Assembly: GCF_001659605.2 (NCBI RefSeq)
Contig: NC_035174.2
Coordinates: 5,892,389 to 5,956,388, forward strand
DNA from: Manihot esculenta
Lineage: Eukaryota > Streptophyta > Magnoliopsida > Malpighiales > Euphorbiaceae
Direction: 5' to 3'
Length of the DNA: 64,000 nucleotides
A program made the position numbers and the translations under genes. Positions 24,580 through 36,659 of this stretch are shown piece after piece. The notes under the pieces were generated by a model. That model was not told the origin of the DNA, did not search any database, and worked only from the letters and a program-made list of their open reading frames with translations. Position 1 is the stretch's first letter; each line of letters starts with the position of its first letter.

Positions 24580-26976
24580 TGTAATACCCGGCTAGACTCC
24601 GGTATCGGAATTCCTACCGTCCGGTGGAATTTCGGATGTCGGGAACTTCTAGAAGGGTAAAGACATGTTTTATAAAATGTTTTCATGATTTTAATGGTTT
24701 TAAAGTATGAAACTAAATGAGTTTTGCATGAAAATAGCATTGGAGGAAAACCCAGGTTCGGCCGCCGAAAGTCAAGTTCGGCCGCCGAACATGCATGCGT
24801 TTTGGAGGCACGTTAGGCCCCCGAAAGCATGAGTTAGGGAAGTTCAGGTTCGGCCGCCGAAAGTCAAGTTCGGCCGCCGAACATTTGCATGGATGCGGAG
24901 GCACATTTGGCCCCCGAACGTGGCCTGGCCAGCCACCTATAAAAGAGTCCCTTAGCCGAAAATGGGCGAGCTTTTTCTCCCCATTTCGGCCAAGGTGAGC
25001 ATTCCGCCATCCTTCCCCAATCTTGAGTTTTTCCTTCCTTTTTCCATGATCTTTACAAGTTTATAACTTTGGTTTTGAAGATCTTTGAGCTTAGAACGAG
25101 TTTTGGAGCTTGGAGACCAAAAGTTGAAACTTCTCCCATCTCTAAGTTTAGATCTCCTCAACCCTCGATCTTCAAGAGGTAAGAGCCGATCTTAAGCTCC
25201 TCATGTGTTTTAAGTAAGTTTTAAGTGATTTTATGGGGTAGAATGGCATGTATAGGGTTGTATGAGTTTTTAAGCAAATGTTAGGTTTTAAGTGATTTAT
25301 GAACAATGTATGATGTTTGAGTATGCTTGAAGTGTTGTAGTTGGGGTATTTGATGTTTTGAGGCCCCTAGGAACTTGTATGCATGATTTGGGTGAAGTAT
25401 ATGCATGATGTGAGAGTTGGGAGGCAAATGTGCATTGAGGAGCCAAAGTTTCTGCCCTTTGGCAGAAACCAGGTTCGGCAGCCGAAGGCACTTTCGGCCG
25501 TCGAACATGGCTTGAGAGGCAGCTTTAGGCTGCCGAAGCTTGCCCCCGAAAGTTGGAGTTTCGGCTCTGTCCGAGACTTTCGGCCGCCGAAGGTGCCGCC
25601 GAACATGCATGAGTTTCGTCTCTGTCTGGGAGTTTCGGCCGCCGAAGGTGCCGCCGAACCTGCCTGACTTTCGTCTCTGGAGGGACTTTCGGCCGCCGAA
25701 GGCGCCGCCGAAAGTGCCCTGTCCAGCCTTTTCTTGCATGCTTCCTAGGAGTGTTTTGAGGTGTTTTTAGGAGGTTTTTGGGGGTATGTTTAGAGTTATG
25801 TTCTTGTTGTTTGGTGCCTCATTTGAGTCCACCTGTGTAGGTTCGGACCCGAGGAACCGAGACCCCCGGTTGTGAGATAGTCGTTCCGAGTTCGTTGTTA
25901 CAGCTTCAGTCACCAGGTGAGTGGAACAACTCCTTAAGTTTTAAAGTAAATGAATAAATGAATGAATCATAAAGCATTGCCCATGCATCATTATGCCATG
26001 CAATATTTCAGGATGTTTGCATTAGACTTCACGAATATGTTGCATTGCATAAATTGATGTTGATGTGGATGGTTGTTGGGTGATCCATAGTCCTCTGAAG
26101 TTATGTTATGATGATATGTTATGGAAGACCAGCGAGGCCCATTCTACGCCCCTGGCACTATGTAAGAGAAAGACCAGCGAGGCCCATTCTACGCCCCTGG
26201 CACTTTGGAATGTTATGCTATGTAAGAGAAAGACCAGTGAGGCCCATTCTACGCCCCTGGCATTTGGTGATGTTGAGGACTAATGGTGACAATACCATCC
26301 TTTATGTGATTAGCTGTGATGTGTTGCATTCCATGAAAGCATGAATAAGAAAAAAAAAGTTATATAATAATGTACCTAAAAATGGAGGAATCATAATAAT
26401 AATAAAATGAATAATAATATACCTAAAAAGGGTGGAATTAAAGCAAATATTTTTAGTTTCCGCTCATTGGGCTTTATAGCTCACCCCCTCTCCCCTAACC
26501 CCAGTCTTGCAGGTGCAGAGTAGCTAGAGGAGTCAACAGAGTAAGAGAAGTTTATGTAATAGCTTAGCTGTGGACATGGTTTGTAGCAATGTAAAAGTAT
26601 GAGATGTAATGTAATGTAAGATTGATAATGTGCTTGACTAGAGTCTATTGTATTCCCTATACACATGGTCTTGTATGAGATATAATGTTTTTATGATGCC
26701 TATGTAATCCAAGCCTATGTTATGTTATGTTACCCCATTGGAGTATTTGATGAGGACTCCAATGAGGGGTTTATGTTATGTTTGTGCATGCACAGGCTAG
26801 GCTTGGCAAAGAAATGTTTGAATGAAAGAAAAGTTTTAAATTTTTATGTATGTTGTTGACCATGTATGGGATTAAACAGGTTCACAGGATGTATGTTTGG
26901 CTTGCTACGGGTTCTGGCGGCCTTAAGCCGACCTGAATCCTAGCGCCGGTAGCGGTCCGGTTTCCGGGTCGTTACA
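24580..26976 (+). repeat. 3' LTR of element A
   Basis: This 2397-bp copy matches 7204-9588 apart from a 12-bp addition in the palindrome array and a few substitutions (for example acatttgg against acattcgg, and gtcgttaca against gtcattaca at the end). Confidence 0.95.
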
Positions 26977-27714
26977 CTAGTATATGCACAAAGGGGTCCA
27001 AAACTACCTAAAACCCCAACAAACAACACATATAACATATATAAACATGCTTGCACCCATAAACCATCAAAAACACACTTTTAAACCTAATCATGCAACT
27101 CTACCCAAAAACTCCATAAAACCTCTATAAATCATCAAAAGAAGTTCAGGATCTTCACTTACCTCTTGAAATCAAGAAGATGAACGATCTGAACGAAGAG
27201 ATATGGAGCAACTCTCCTTCAAACTCTCCAAACCTCAAAACTTCTCTTTTTAGCTTAAAACCTTCAAAACAACATGAAAACCAATCAAACCTTTGCAAGA
27301 TTTGATAAAACCATGAAAAATACCCATGGAGGACATGATCTTACCTTTGGAAGTGAAAAGACAAGCTATACTTATCCATTTCACCGACTGGAGGCGTTTT
27401 ATAGGTGGCTGACCGACTCAGCTTCGGCAGCCTAACCGCATGCAAAACCATGTAACGTTCGGCGGTCGAACTTGGAGTTTCAGAAGCCGAATCTAAAGCA
27501 CTTTCGGCGGCCGAACATTACCTTCGGCGGCCGAACCTGCATTTTACCTGCTGGGTCTTTTCTCTTCAAAACTCTCAATCCTATCTCATTTTAAACCTTT
27601 AAAAACTTAAAAACATTTAAGAAAACCTTTCTCTTACCCTTCTAGAAACCTCTGACATCCTCGAATTCCATCGGACGGTAGGAATTCTGATGCCTGATCT
27701 AGCCGGGTATTACA

Positions 27715-28528
27715 TGCCTCCACTTACTTCTATCCACTCCAAAATATCTTGGTTGTTGCTTCAAAAAGTCTCCAGAAAATGATCCATCTAGAACCTTCGA
27801 GGAGAATCAGGAAACTCTAGGGTTTAGCACGCCTCACTCCGCATGCTCCAATTTGATTCTGCCTAGCAAGGTCTGCACTTCCGAGCTACACAATCAGCCT
27901 TGGGCATCTAGGCTCCTCTAGCCCTGCGAGCCTTCCCAACATTCGGGCTACTCTAGTCCTGCGAGTCTTCCAAGCTTCTGAGCTCTCTTGACTTTGGCGA
28001 GTCTTTGAGCCTCCAAGCTGTCCTTCCTACCTTTCCAACTTTCAAGCTTCTAGGCATCTTGAGCTTTCGTGTACTCCGAACTTTTGGACAACTCTGCTCC
28101 CTTATGATCATCTAGACTCCACCAGCCTTGCGAGTATCTTGGGCACACCAACCCTTTTTGAGCTCCTAGATATTCTTGGCCCCTCCAAACTCCAGACACT
28201 TCTCTGCACTCTTACCCACTCCAAGCTCTTGGACTTGTCTCAGCTTCACATCCAACTTGATGCTAACCACCTCAGCAGCTCATCCCACCATTAGCTCCTT
28301 CCACCTACAGATCTGCCTATTACACAGCTCGTCTCGCCTATCTTAACAGGTCTTACGCCTACAGCTCTTCAACAAGTTCTCGCCTACTTACTTCAGTCAG
28401 CTCGTCCGCCAAATTCCAAATTTTGGCTCGCTTATAAAATTGGCCAAACTTCTTAGTTCTTGCCCATTCTCAACCAAACACTTCGGCTTCCCTCCAATCT
28501 GCGGTAGCTCAAAATTAGAGGCGTCACA
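27715..28528. repeat. C/T-rich unclassified repeat region
   Basis: Short degenerate repeats around words such as CTAGCCCTGCGAG, CTAGTCCTGCGAGTCTTCC and TTGGCGAGTCTTTGAGCC recur at about 50 bp spacing (27900-28200). There is no open frame of note. It may be part of an older LTR whose other half is left of 6355. Confidence 0.4.
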
Positions 28529-30077
28529 CATGTCTTTGACTACTATTGCATCAGCTTCTATAGCCTGAGCTGCACTCTTTTTTTTTTTTAAATGATGCAG
28601 CTGCCCATTTATAAGGTCAGGATATACTATTAACCATACTTTTCACACAAAAAATTTGGTCGCTGCCCATATTATTTAATGTTACAAGTTGCGGTTCCCA
28701 TATTTTCAGTCAATTTAATTACAGGTATATCTTCTATCATATTTAAATATTAATTTTTTAATAATATAATATAATTTTTTAAAATATTATCTTTACTTTA
28801 ATTAGAAATCATATAATAAATGGTTAATATTACTGGTAATTAAAATAGTTATTTATTATAAAAATAATCTAATAAAATCTTTATTTATAGCTTGTTTGGT
28901 TTAGGAAAAATGAGGGAGAAATCAAAATAACCATGAAAAATAACAAAGAAAAAGATATTCTCCTTTTAGATACAAAAGAGTAAAATAGCAAGGGAAAAAG
29001 AAAGATACCAAAGGTAAATTTATAAATTTATAAACTATTTTTCTTTCCTCTATGTCCAAATAAAGATAATAATTTTATTTTTTTCTTTTCATTCACTTAT
29101 ATTGTCTAGGAGAAAATAACAAAAGGAATTTTTTTTTATTTTCCATTTCCATTTTATTTCCTCCTGTAATTGCTTTTCTTTTTTGTCCAACAAGAAATTT
29201 CTCAAACTAAGTATAATTAGAGCATAATTTAGGTTTTATTCTTTGAAAGACGAAAGCCCTGCGATCTACCAGTCCCGGATTCACTCGCTGAAATGAAAGG
29301 ACGAAGCGAAAGAAAATCTATGCTTGATTTCCCATCTGATTCCATTTGGATTCCGACCACAAGGCGAATCGAGCCTTTCTTCGAACGAGGCCTGTCTGTC
29401 CATGCAACAAAATCAGAAATCAAGATGAAAAAAAGCATAAAATATCAAACCCCTTCACACACACACACAGACGGATTAGAGCTCTCACTTCAAAGCAAAT
29501 CCCAAGCAGATTGTGCTCTCCTTCCTCCTTCCGTTTCTTTCTCCTTTAATTACCTGGCAAAGTGGATGTTTCTGATTCATTTGATTTTTGTTTAAAAGAT
29601 CCGATCTGAAAGCACGCAAAGGGAGAAGATCAACAGACAAAGAGAGATACGTGGGTCCACCAATCCATTATAGTATCACATCTAAGATTTTGTGACCGTA
29701 CCTAACAAATATTTATATTTATAGGGAGTTGACACAAAGGCACAACAACCACTTGCGCGGCAGCCCAAGCGGCGGCTTTCTAATTTTAACGCCGCCGATC
29801 CTGACATAGCTCCTTCTCAACTACTGGCCACCAGGTCAGCTCCATATCCAAATATGAAATATTTGACGCGATGGAGGAGTTGACTTGTAGTCAAAGGGAC
29901 TTCCTTTTCTGTAAGTTTGGGTCAGACCAAAGCCTGCCCCTTCTTGGAAACTTGGCCACCGTCCCAGTCGTCTCTTTACGTGTTGAGTTCGTTTTCACTC
30001 TGGCGAGTTTTTATTTTGGAAATTTATTATTAAAAATATATAACCTGCATCGATATTGAAGACCGCTAGGCTTTTTT
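28529..30077. other. Intergenic sequence without recognised gene
   Basis: 28529-29220 is AT-rich. 29220-30070 is of mixed composition, with a CA microsatellite near 29456 and short open frames without family resemblance. A MITE-like edge (TTGTTTGGTTTAGG near 28889) is present, but no clean terminal repeat pair. Confidence 0.4.
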
Positions 30078-32322
30078 TGTAACGATCCGAAAATCGGACC
30101 GCTACCGGCGCTAGGATCCGAATCGGCTTAAGGCCGCCAAAATCCGTAGCAAGCCTGACTTGCAACCTGAAAACCTGTTTCTTTCATACATTCAACAACC
30201 TGAACATGCATTGCACAAAACCATAATCATAATCACGATCTCTCTGTGGGATCTCATCAATGCCCCAATGAGCAATACATCATAAGATGAGTTGGCTTTC
30301 ATGACAAAATAAAACATTTTTGATCATGTAATAAAAGGGATACCTTACACATAGGTCAAGCACAACCTCTAATCCTCAATATCATTACATTACATAACTA
30401 TTCATAACTTTACAATTTATCATGTCCACATTCTATCTATTACATATAAATGACTTCAATACTCTTGCTGACCTCCTGGTCTACCCTGTACCTGCAAACC
30501 TGGGGAATTTGGGAGAGGGGTGAGCTACTAGAGCCCAGTGAGCAGAATAATAAAAACATTTAAATCATATGGATCATAGAATGCATCACATCACAGCTAA
30601 TCACATCAAGGATGAACTTGTCACCAATAGCCCTCTACATAGTCCAACTGTGCCAGAACGTAGAATGGGTCCTGGTCTTTCCCTTACATAGTGCCAGCGA
30701 ACGTAGAATGGGTCCCACTGGTCTTACATTTTGTACCGTACATATCACATCGTCATATCATAGATCGAGGGCTATGGATCATCCAACATTCATCCACATC
30801 AACATAAAAATATGCAATGCAACATATTCGTGAATTATAATGCAAGCAACCTAATTCATCACATGGCATTCGTGATACGTGAAACATGCTGAAAAGTTCA
30901 TTCTTTGCTTTAAAACATAATAAGTTATTCCACTCATCTCTGGATAGCTCTGACCAGACACTGGGGCAACAGACTCACTGCTGGGGTCCTCGGTTCCTCG
31001 GGTCCGAACCTACACAGGTGGACTCAAATGAGGGACCAAACAAACATGAACATAACTCTAAACTACTCCCCAAAAACCCCCTAAAACATCATGGAATAAT
31101 CATAGAAAAACATGCAAGAAATGGCTGAACAGGGCACTTTCGGCGGCAGGTTCGGCGGCCGAAAGTCCCTCCAGAGCCGAAAGTCAGGCAGGTTCGGCGG
31201 CACCTTCGGCGGCCGAAACTCCCAGACAGAGGCGAAACTCATGCATGTTCGGCGGCACCTTCGGCGGCCGAAACTCCCAGACAGAGGCAAAACTCATGCA
31301 TGTTTGGCGGCACCTTCGGCGGCCGAAAGTCCCAGACAGAGACGAAAGTCTCCTTTCGGGGGCAAACTTCGGCAGCCGAAGGCTGCTTCCACAAGCATGT
31401 TCGGGGCCGAAAGTTCCTTCGGCTGCCGAACCTGGTTTCGCCCAGAATGGCAGAAACTCAGCTCCCCTATGCATTTATGCCTCCAATCTCATCCAAACAT
31501 GCATAAACCTATTCTACAACACTCATACACAAGCATACAAGTTCCTAGGGGCATCAACTAACTAAAACCCCATCTATAACACATCCAACATACATTTGCA
31601 AGCCACATTGTTCAAAATCACCTCAAAAACCCATAAGCTCAACACAAGCTACACATGCATTTTCTACCCCATGAACTTGCATAAAACTTGCTTAAAACAT
31701 AAAGTAAGCTAGAGATCGACTCTTACCTCTTGAAGATCGAGGGTAGAGGCGATCTAACTTGGAGTTGGAAGATATTTGAGTTCTTGAACCTCAAAGCTCC
31801 AAAACTTGCTCAAAACTTGGAAATCTTCAAAACAAGATGAAAACTAGTGAAAAACTCGAAAGATCTGAAGGAAAAGACTCAAGATCGGTGAGGGGTGGCG
31901 GAGAACTCACCTTGGCCGGAAATGGGGAAAAAGCTCGCCCGTTTTCGGCTAAGGGACCCTTTTATAGTGGCTGGCCAGGCCACGTTCGGGGGCCGAACGT
32001 GCCTCCGCATGCATGCCATGTTTGGCGGCCGAACTTGAGGTTCGGCGGCCGAACCTGGACTTTCCTCACTTATGCTTTCGGGGGCCTAAAGGCGCTCCCG
32101 AAGGCATGCATGTTCGGCGGCCGAACTTGAGGTTCGGCGGCCGAACCTGAGTTTTCCTCCAAGGTTGTTTTAATGCAAAAACTCATTTCCATTTTACTTA
32201 AAACCATGAAATACCTTAAAACATTTTATGAAAACATGATTCTACCCTACTAGAGGCTTCCGACATCCGAGATTCCACCGGACGGTAGGAATTCCGATAC
32301 CGGAGTCTAGCCGGGTATTACA
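30078..32322 (-). mobile_element. Solo LTR of the same Ty3/gypsy family
   Basis: The 2245-bp LTR lies in reverse orientation. The plus strand starts tgtaacgatccgaaaatcgg and ends gtctagccgggtattaca. The TSD ttttt is at 30073-30077 and 32323-32327. It has a palindrome array with about four units (31130-31345), a two-copy GTGCCAG.GAACGTAGAATGGG repeat (about 30645-30720), the acceptor block ggttcctcgggtccgaacct near 31000 and a reverse TATA box near 31970. Confidence 0.95.
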
Positions 32323-34539
32323 TTTTTCATCCCTGTCTAATCGACAATAGCAGCCCACGACTCGGAAGCTTCTAAGTCCTCGAATAAGCCGGACCCAATC
32401 CGTTCCTCCTCCAAGCTGAATCTCTATTTAAGTCATTTGATCAGATCGGTCCAGTCCAATTTAGCCTTAAAGCCAGACCTTTCTGAATTTCAATCCTTTT
32501 TCTTCAAATCCGGGCACAGAAAGAAATGATTGCGATACTAGTCATTTCGTAGCCCTGTCCACTCACGTGCCGAAAGGAATTAAATGCTAACCTAACACAG
32601 GAATGGTCCTGAGGTCACCTATACGTACGAACCTGCAATAAGAGGTAGGTGGTCCTATAACGGGATGGCCATCCCCCGTGGGAAGAGAAAAGAGTATAAA
32701 AGGGAGAAAATACCCTCCTCTTGGGCCAAGTTTTTTCTAAATTCAAAAATTCATTATAAAACTCTATTTTCTGAATATCAGATTATCAAATATGAAAAAT
32801 AATGCATCGTCTACTATTATAATTTTATATATTTTATTTTTTTACATGTATTACAAAATTATATTCATTTTAATTAGAAGATAATTTTTTAATTATATTT
32901 ATATATAATATAAAACTAATAATATTATATTAAATACTATTAAAATAATAATATTATCATTAATAATATATGAATAATATAGTTTTTTATCTCTACTTTT
33001 ATTATAATTTAGAAAAATTATTTTTCTCTTTATTGATGTGTAAAAATTTAGAAAATCGGGGGAATACAATAATGTTTATTTTTTAAAAGGAGAATATAAA
33101 ATTTATTTTTAATTTTAATGCGTCGTGTACTTTATTATTAAATATATTGTGTAATAATATTTTGTATATAAAAAATATTAGATGAATAGTTGAGTACCTA
33201 TCTTTAATACTTCAGGTTAATAATTCAGATTCTAGTAATCATTTCTTTTAAAAGTTATTTGGATATATATATTTTTTTAAAAAAAGCATATATTTGGATG
33301 ACGAACACGTGATTTTGTTGGAAAAAAAAAAAAAGCAATAATAATAGTAATAAAAGATTACAAAGATGATGTAGAGTTCTTTACTTTTGCCTTTTGTGTT
33401 TAAATCAAATATTGAAAAATTATTTATTCAATTTTAGTAAAATTAATAATTACAACTTAACTCATTTTTAATTAGTTATTAATTAAAGTATTGTTTTATT
33501 TTACTTGTTATCAAACCAACTTCACCTACAAAACTTAACAAGTTTAAATCCTAAAATCTCTTATTCAATTAATCTCATATACTTTCGTAATTAATAAAAA
33601 AATATTTATTTATTTAACTTTATTTTAAGTAAAATAAAAATTTCAGTATTATAATAATATCTTGATTTTATGTTATTTAATGTTTTGAGATTTAAAATTA
33701 CAGTATGAGTGTAAGATAAAAACGTTTCTCCTCTTTTATTCCTTTCCTTTTATTTGTTAATGACGTCTAACGGTTTCTCTGTTATAGCGTCATCTCATAT
33801 ATACTAACGTGTCAAAGTTTCTCTCTACGCCAGACAACCATTTAATTCTTTCCGATGCGCATGCAGATAGAACTGTAAAGTGACTGGATCTACTGTCATT
33901 GCTCACGTCACATCACTGAATTGAACTTTTTTCCGCCGAATATGGGCTTGCAACCGACCCAGTCCGCCTAGTGTGTCTGAACCAAAACTTGATACATTGG
34001 ACCGATCAATGAGTCGAAGGCTTGGGTCTCATTCAGAATAGATGAGATCCCGTGATTATCATTATCTATTATTATATTATGAAATTTTGTAGATTCTTGT
34101 TAAGTTATAATTTGAATAAGAAGTATTTTTTATGCATAAAATAGAATATAAAATAAAAGTAGAAAATAATATAATTTTTTTAAATTTAAATGGTAAATAA
34201 AATAAAATAAAATCTAAGTGTGGTAAAGCTCAATCAAGCAAGTGTAATCGAATCTTATAATAATATGAGGAATAGCAAAAAGGCAATCTCAAATACCAAA
34301 ACTGATCTACATAAATCAAATCCAACAATCCCAATTTTTAAACTTTAATAGCTTTTGTAAAGCATATTCACATGCCAAATAAAAAACCATGATAGAAGAC
34401 TTCAAGTTTGCATGTGCTCAAGTGCTATATGACCAAAGAATCAAGGCAAATTGAAAAATATTTTAAATAAATTTATATGAAATTTTAAAATGATAATAAA
34501 AATTATTTTATTAATATAATAAAATTTTAAAAATTAAAT
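32323..34539. other. Intergenic; decayed retroelement-like start, then AT-rich DNA
   Basis: 32323-32740 has LTR-like features (gtacgaacc blocks and GAGTATAAAAGGGAGAAAA at about 32690) similar in style to 51780-52270, but I cannot define its ends. 32740-34539 is AT-rich without recognisable genes. Confidence 0.4.
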
Positions 34540-34548
34540 TATTGATTA

Positions 34549-35199
34549 GAAAAAATTACTTTTTAGTCCCTGAGGTTTAACGTAATTAACATTTCTGTCC
34601 CTCTATTTTGGCGACCCAACACTTAAGTCCCTCACTTTATTTTCTGTCCAAATTCGTAGTCCTTCTGTCTAAAATAGCCGTTTGGGACACGTGAATTGAC
34701 AAAATTAATCCTCACTAAACCCAAACCCAAATGCCTCTCCTTCTTCTTCTCCTTTTTCTTCTTCTCCTTATTCTTCTTACCCCTTTCTGCAACTTCTTCT
34801 TCTTCTTCTTTTTCCTTATTCTTCTTCTTCTTCTTCTTCTTCCTACCCTTTTTGCAACTTCTTCTTTTTTTTTTTTCTTCTTTCTTCTTCTTTCTTCTTT
34901 TTCTTCTTTCTTCATCTTTCTTCTTTTTCTTCCTACCCTTTATGCAACTTCTTCTTCTTCTTCTTCTTCTGGAGAAAACATGAAAGAGAAAAAAAATAGG
35001 AATTTCACATTAAGAGAAGGGTATTTCTGAAAGAAATTATCACCTTACTTTTGACTCTTTGACCAAACGGTTTAAATGGACGGAAGGACTACGAATTTGG
35101 AAGGAAAAGAAAGTGAGGGACTTAAGCGTTGGGTCGCCAAAATAGAGGGACAGAAGTGTTAATTACGTTAAACCTCAGGGACTAAGAAGTAATTTTCTC
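34549..35199. mobile_element. Non-autonomous Mutator-like (MULE) foldback element
   Basis: The 651-bp element has terminal inverted repeats of about 140 bp. The left end starts GAAAAAATTACTTTTTAGTC; the right end, read in reverse, starts GAGAAAATTACTTCTTAGTC, and both continue CCTGAGGTTTAACGTAATTA. The 9-bp direct duplication tattgatta flanks it at 34540-34548 and 35200-35208, the length typical of MULEs. The core is a (CTT)n-rich tract and encodes no transposase. It lies about 430 bp upstream of the response regulator start codon. Confidence 0.88.
34735..34972 (+). repeat. (CTT)n pyrimidine tract inside the MULE
   Basis: About 240 bp consist almost only of CTT/TTC repeats, broken twice by CTACCCTTT.TGCAACTT. 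It gives long leucine/phenylalanine-rich open frames that are not genes. Confidence 0.9.
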
Positions 35200-35376
35200 T
35201 ATTGATTATAAATGGTAAGGTAAAATAAAAAAAAATGAAATTTTTTTAAAAATTCAGAAACTATGTTATAAGTTACCTTTTAAAATTTGTGGTAAAAATG
35301 TTGAGTGGAGTCAAGTTGTTCGGCAATTAATGGAACCGAAAAATAGAAACGCAAGACGCGTTTTGTCTTTTGTAGG

Positions 35377-35451
35377 AAATCTTCAAATCCTGCCCTGGAA
35401 TTTGCCTGAAAGATTTGCAAAGATATCAATAATATTAGATCCTCAGAATCT
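35377..35451 (+). promoter_or_regulatory. Cluster of AGAT-type (type-B ARR) sites upstream of the response regulator
   Basis: Within 75 bp, AGATT or close variants occur on both strands: AAATCTT (35377), AATCC (35386), AGATTT (35411), AGATAT (35421), TTAGATCC (35435) and GAATCT (35446). Type-B response regulators bind (A/G)GAT(T/C), and type-A genes are their direct targets. The motif is short, so chance is possible. Confidence 0.35.
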
Positions 35452-35631
35452 CGACTTTATCCTCCCCTTATTTAATAACGAATACCAAATCTTTCGCTTT
35501 CTCATTTCTATCCTTTGCTTGTATTTAAGCCACATTTCCCCGTTTCTGCTCGGATCCATCAAAGTTTGTATCTCTTCCTCTCTGCTGATACCGCCCGCGA
35601 AGCAAGAAAAATTACTCTGTTCTCCGGTTTC

Positions 35632-36659
35632 ATGGCGACTGCCGGTGAGGTTTTGAGGCGGAGTTTGCCGGAGGAGGTTGGAGTTTCTAATGGGTCATCT
35701 TCGGTTTCTGATGAACTTCATGTTCTTGCTGTGGATGATAGCCATGTCGATCGGAAGGTTATTGAGCGGTTGCTTAAAATTTCATCCTGTAAAGGTACCG
35801 TCTTTTTCTTTTTCTTTTCTCGCGTTCAAGTGGTGATTTTTGTTTGGGTTATGAGAGCTTATTGGAATTGGGTTTATGCAGTTACGACTGTTGATAGTGG
35901 GACTAGAGCCCTGCAGTATCTTGGATTGGATGGAGAGAAGAAATCTGTTGGGTTCAATGTAAGTTTCTTTTATTAGGTTTCTGTTTGTTTCCCGGGAAAT
36001 TATTTTAGCTAATATTCAGTGTTCTAATTATATGATGTGGTGTTGGGTTTGATTATAGGACTTGAAAGTGAATCTTATAATGACGGATTACTCCATGCCG
36101 GGAATGACAGGATATGAACTGCTCAAAAAGATCAAGGTGAGAATCTCCTCGTGTATAATTCGTTTCTTGCCATGATTTTGTCTGAAAAATTGTAAAGCTA
36201 AATGTGTTTGTAATTTGAATTTATGAGCAGGAATCATCAGCTTTCAGAGAGATCCCTGTAGTGATCATGTCATCTGAGAACATTTTAGCTCGAATTGACC
36301 GGTACCCTTCTGTCCTATTCTGGTTTATTATGGTCTGAGATAAAAATCAATCAGATTCTTCAGTTTATCTAATGGCAAACTTGATTTACAGGTGTTTGGA
36401 AGAAGGAGCAGAGGAATTCATAGTAAAACCAGTAAAACTATCAGATGTGAAACGGCTGAAAGATTTCATAATGAGAGGAGAGGGAGAGGAAAAGGGAAAG
36501 ACAAAGATTCAGAAGAGAAAGATGGAAGACGATGATATCTTCTCATTTTCTTCTCAGTTGCCTTCTTCCGATTCAGAAGTGTCATCGGAACAACAGTCAT
36601 CGACACAAACATCCACCTTGTACATGTCTAAAAGACTTAAATTTCTGAAGACAGACTAA
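35632..36659 (+). CDS. ARR5-like: Type-A response regulator (cytokinin signalling)
   Basis: Type-A response regulators take phosphate from His-phosphotransfer proteins and damp cytokinin signalling. Five exons join in frame to 218 aa: 35632-35794, 35882-35958, 36059-36136, 36231-36301 and 36392-36659. All introns have GT/AG ends and are 87-100 bp long. The receiver domain covers about residues 28-158. The acidic pair is D35/D36 (VLAVDDS), the phospho-acceptor is D90 ([20 protein letters not shown]), the switch residue is S120 (VVIMSSEN) and the conserved lysine is K142 ([11 protein letters not shown]). The tail after residue 160 is a short Lys/Glu- then Ser-rich extension without a Myb DNA-binding domain, which marks it as type-A, not type-B. 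The blocks LQYLGLDGE and [18 protein letters not shown] point to the ARR5/6 group. The start is the first ATG in frame with the receiver. Confidence 0.95.

Larger units (their letters stand above)
7204..26976 (+). mobile_element. Ty3/gypsy chromovirus element A, full length with nested insertions
   Basis: The element is flanked by TSD ctagt (7199-7203 and 26977-26981). It consists of a 5' LTR (7204-9588), PBS (9592-9603), gag-pol (9828-24482, interrupted), polypurine tract and 3' LTR (24580-26976). Without the two nested insertions it is about 10 kb. The two LTRs differ by roughly six substitutions and one 12-bp indel by eye, so it inserted recently. Pol ends in a chromodomain, as in plant chromoviruses of the Tekay/Del type. 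It is dead as it stands: gag and protease are each split by an insertion, and one stop codon lies after the integrase. Confidence 0.95.
6360..27714 (-). mobile_element. Old solo LTR split by element A (level 1 of the nest)
   Basis: The two halves are 6360-7203 and 26982-27714. The LTR starts tgtaacgactcgg and ends ctagccgggtattaca on the plus strand, the same termini as other copies read in reverse. The flanking TSD tgcct occurs at 6355-6359 and 27715-27719. With element A and its TSD removed it is about 1.58 kb, shorter than the 2.2-2.4 kb copies. It lacks the segment carrying the GTTCGGACCCGAGG block and has more point changes, so it is an older, deleted variant. It still contains several TTCGGCGGCCGAA motifs, a reverse-strand TATA box near 27400 and the donor block cttacctcttgaa near 27158. 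Confidence 0.88.
5868..28528 (-). mobile_element. Tentative outermost LTR fragment holding the whole nest
   Basis: The left end starts TGTCACG (5868) and the right end finishes GCGTCACA (28528). Read on the minus strand the right end is TGTGACGCC, a common LTR start. The flanks both read catg (5864-5867 and 28529-28532), only 4 bp instead of the usual 5. Removing the inner solo LTR leaves about 1.3 kb, a plausible solo LTR. No internal motifs confirm it. Confidence 0.25.

Noticed and set aside
29229..29595. Overlapping open frames on both strands near 29.3 kb
   Set aside because: No recognisable domain; they overlap each other and do not join to plausible exons. A decayed gene end cannot be excluded.
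34696..35030. Leucine/phenylalanine- or lysine/arginine-rich open frames
   Set aside because: They are read-through of the CTT tract in the MULE core.
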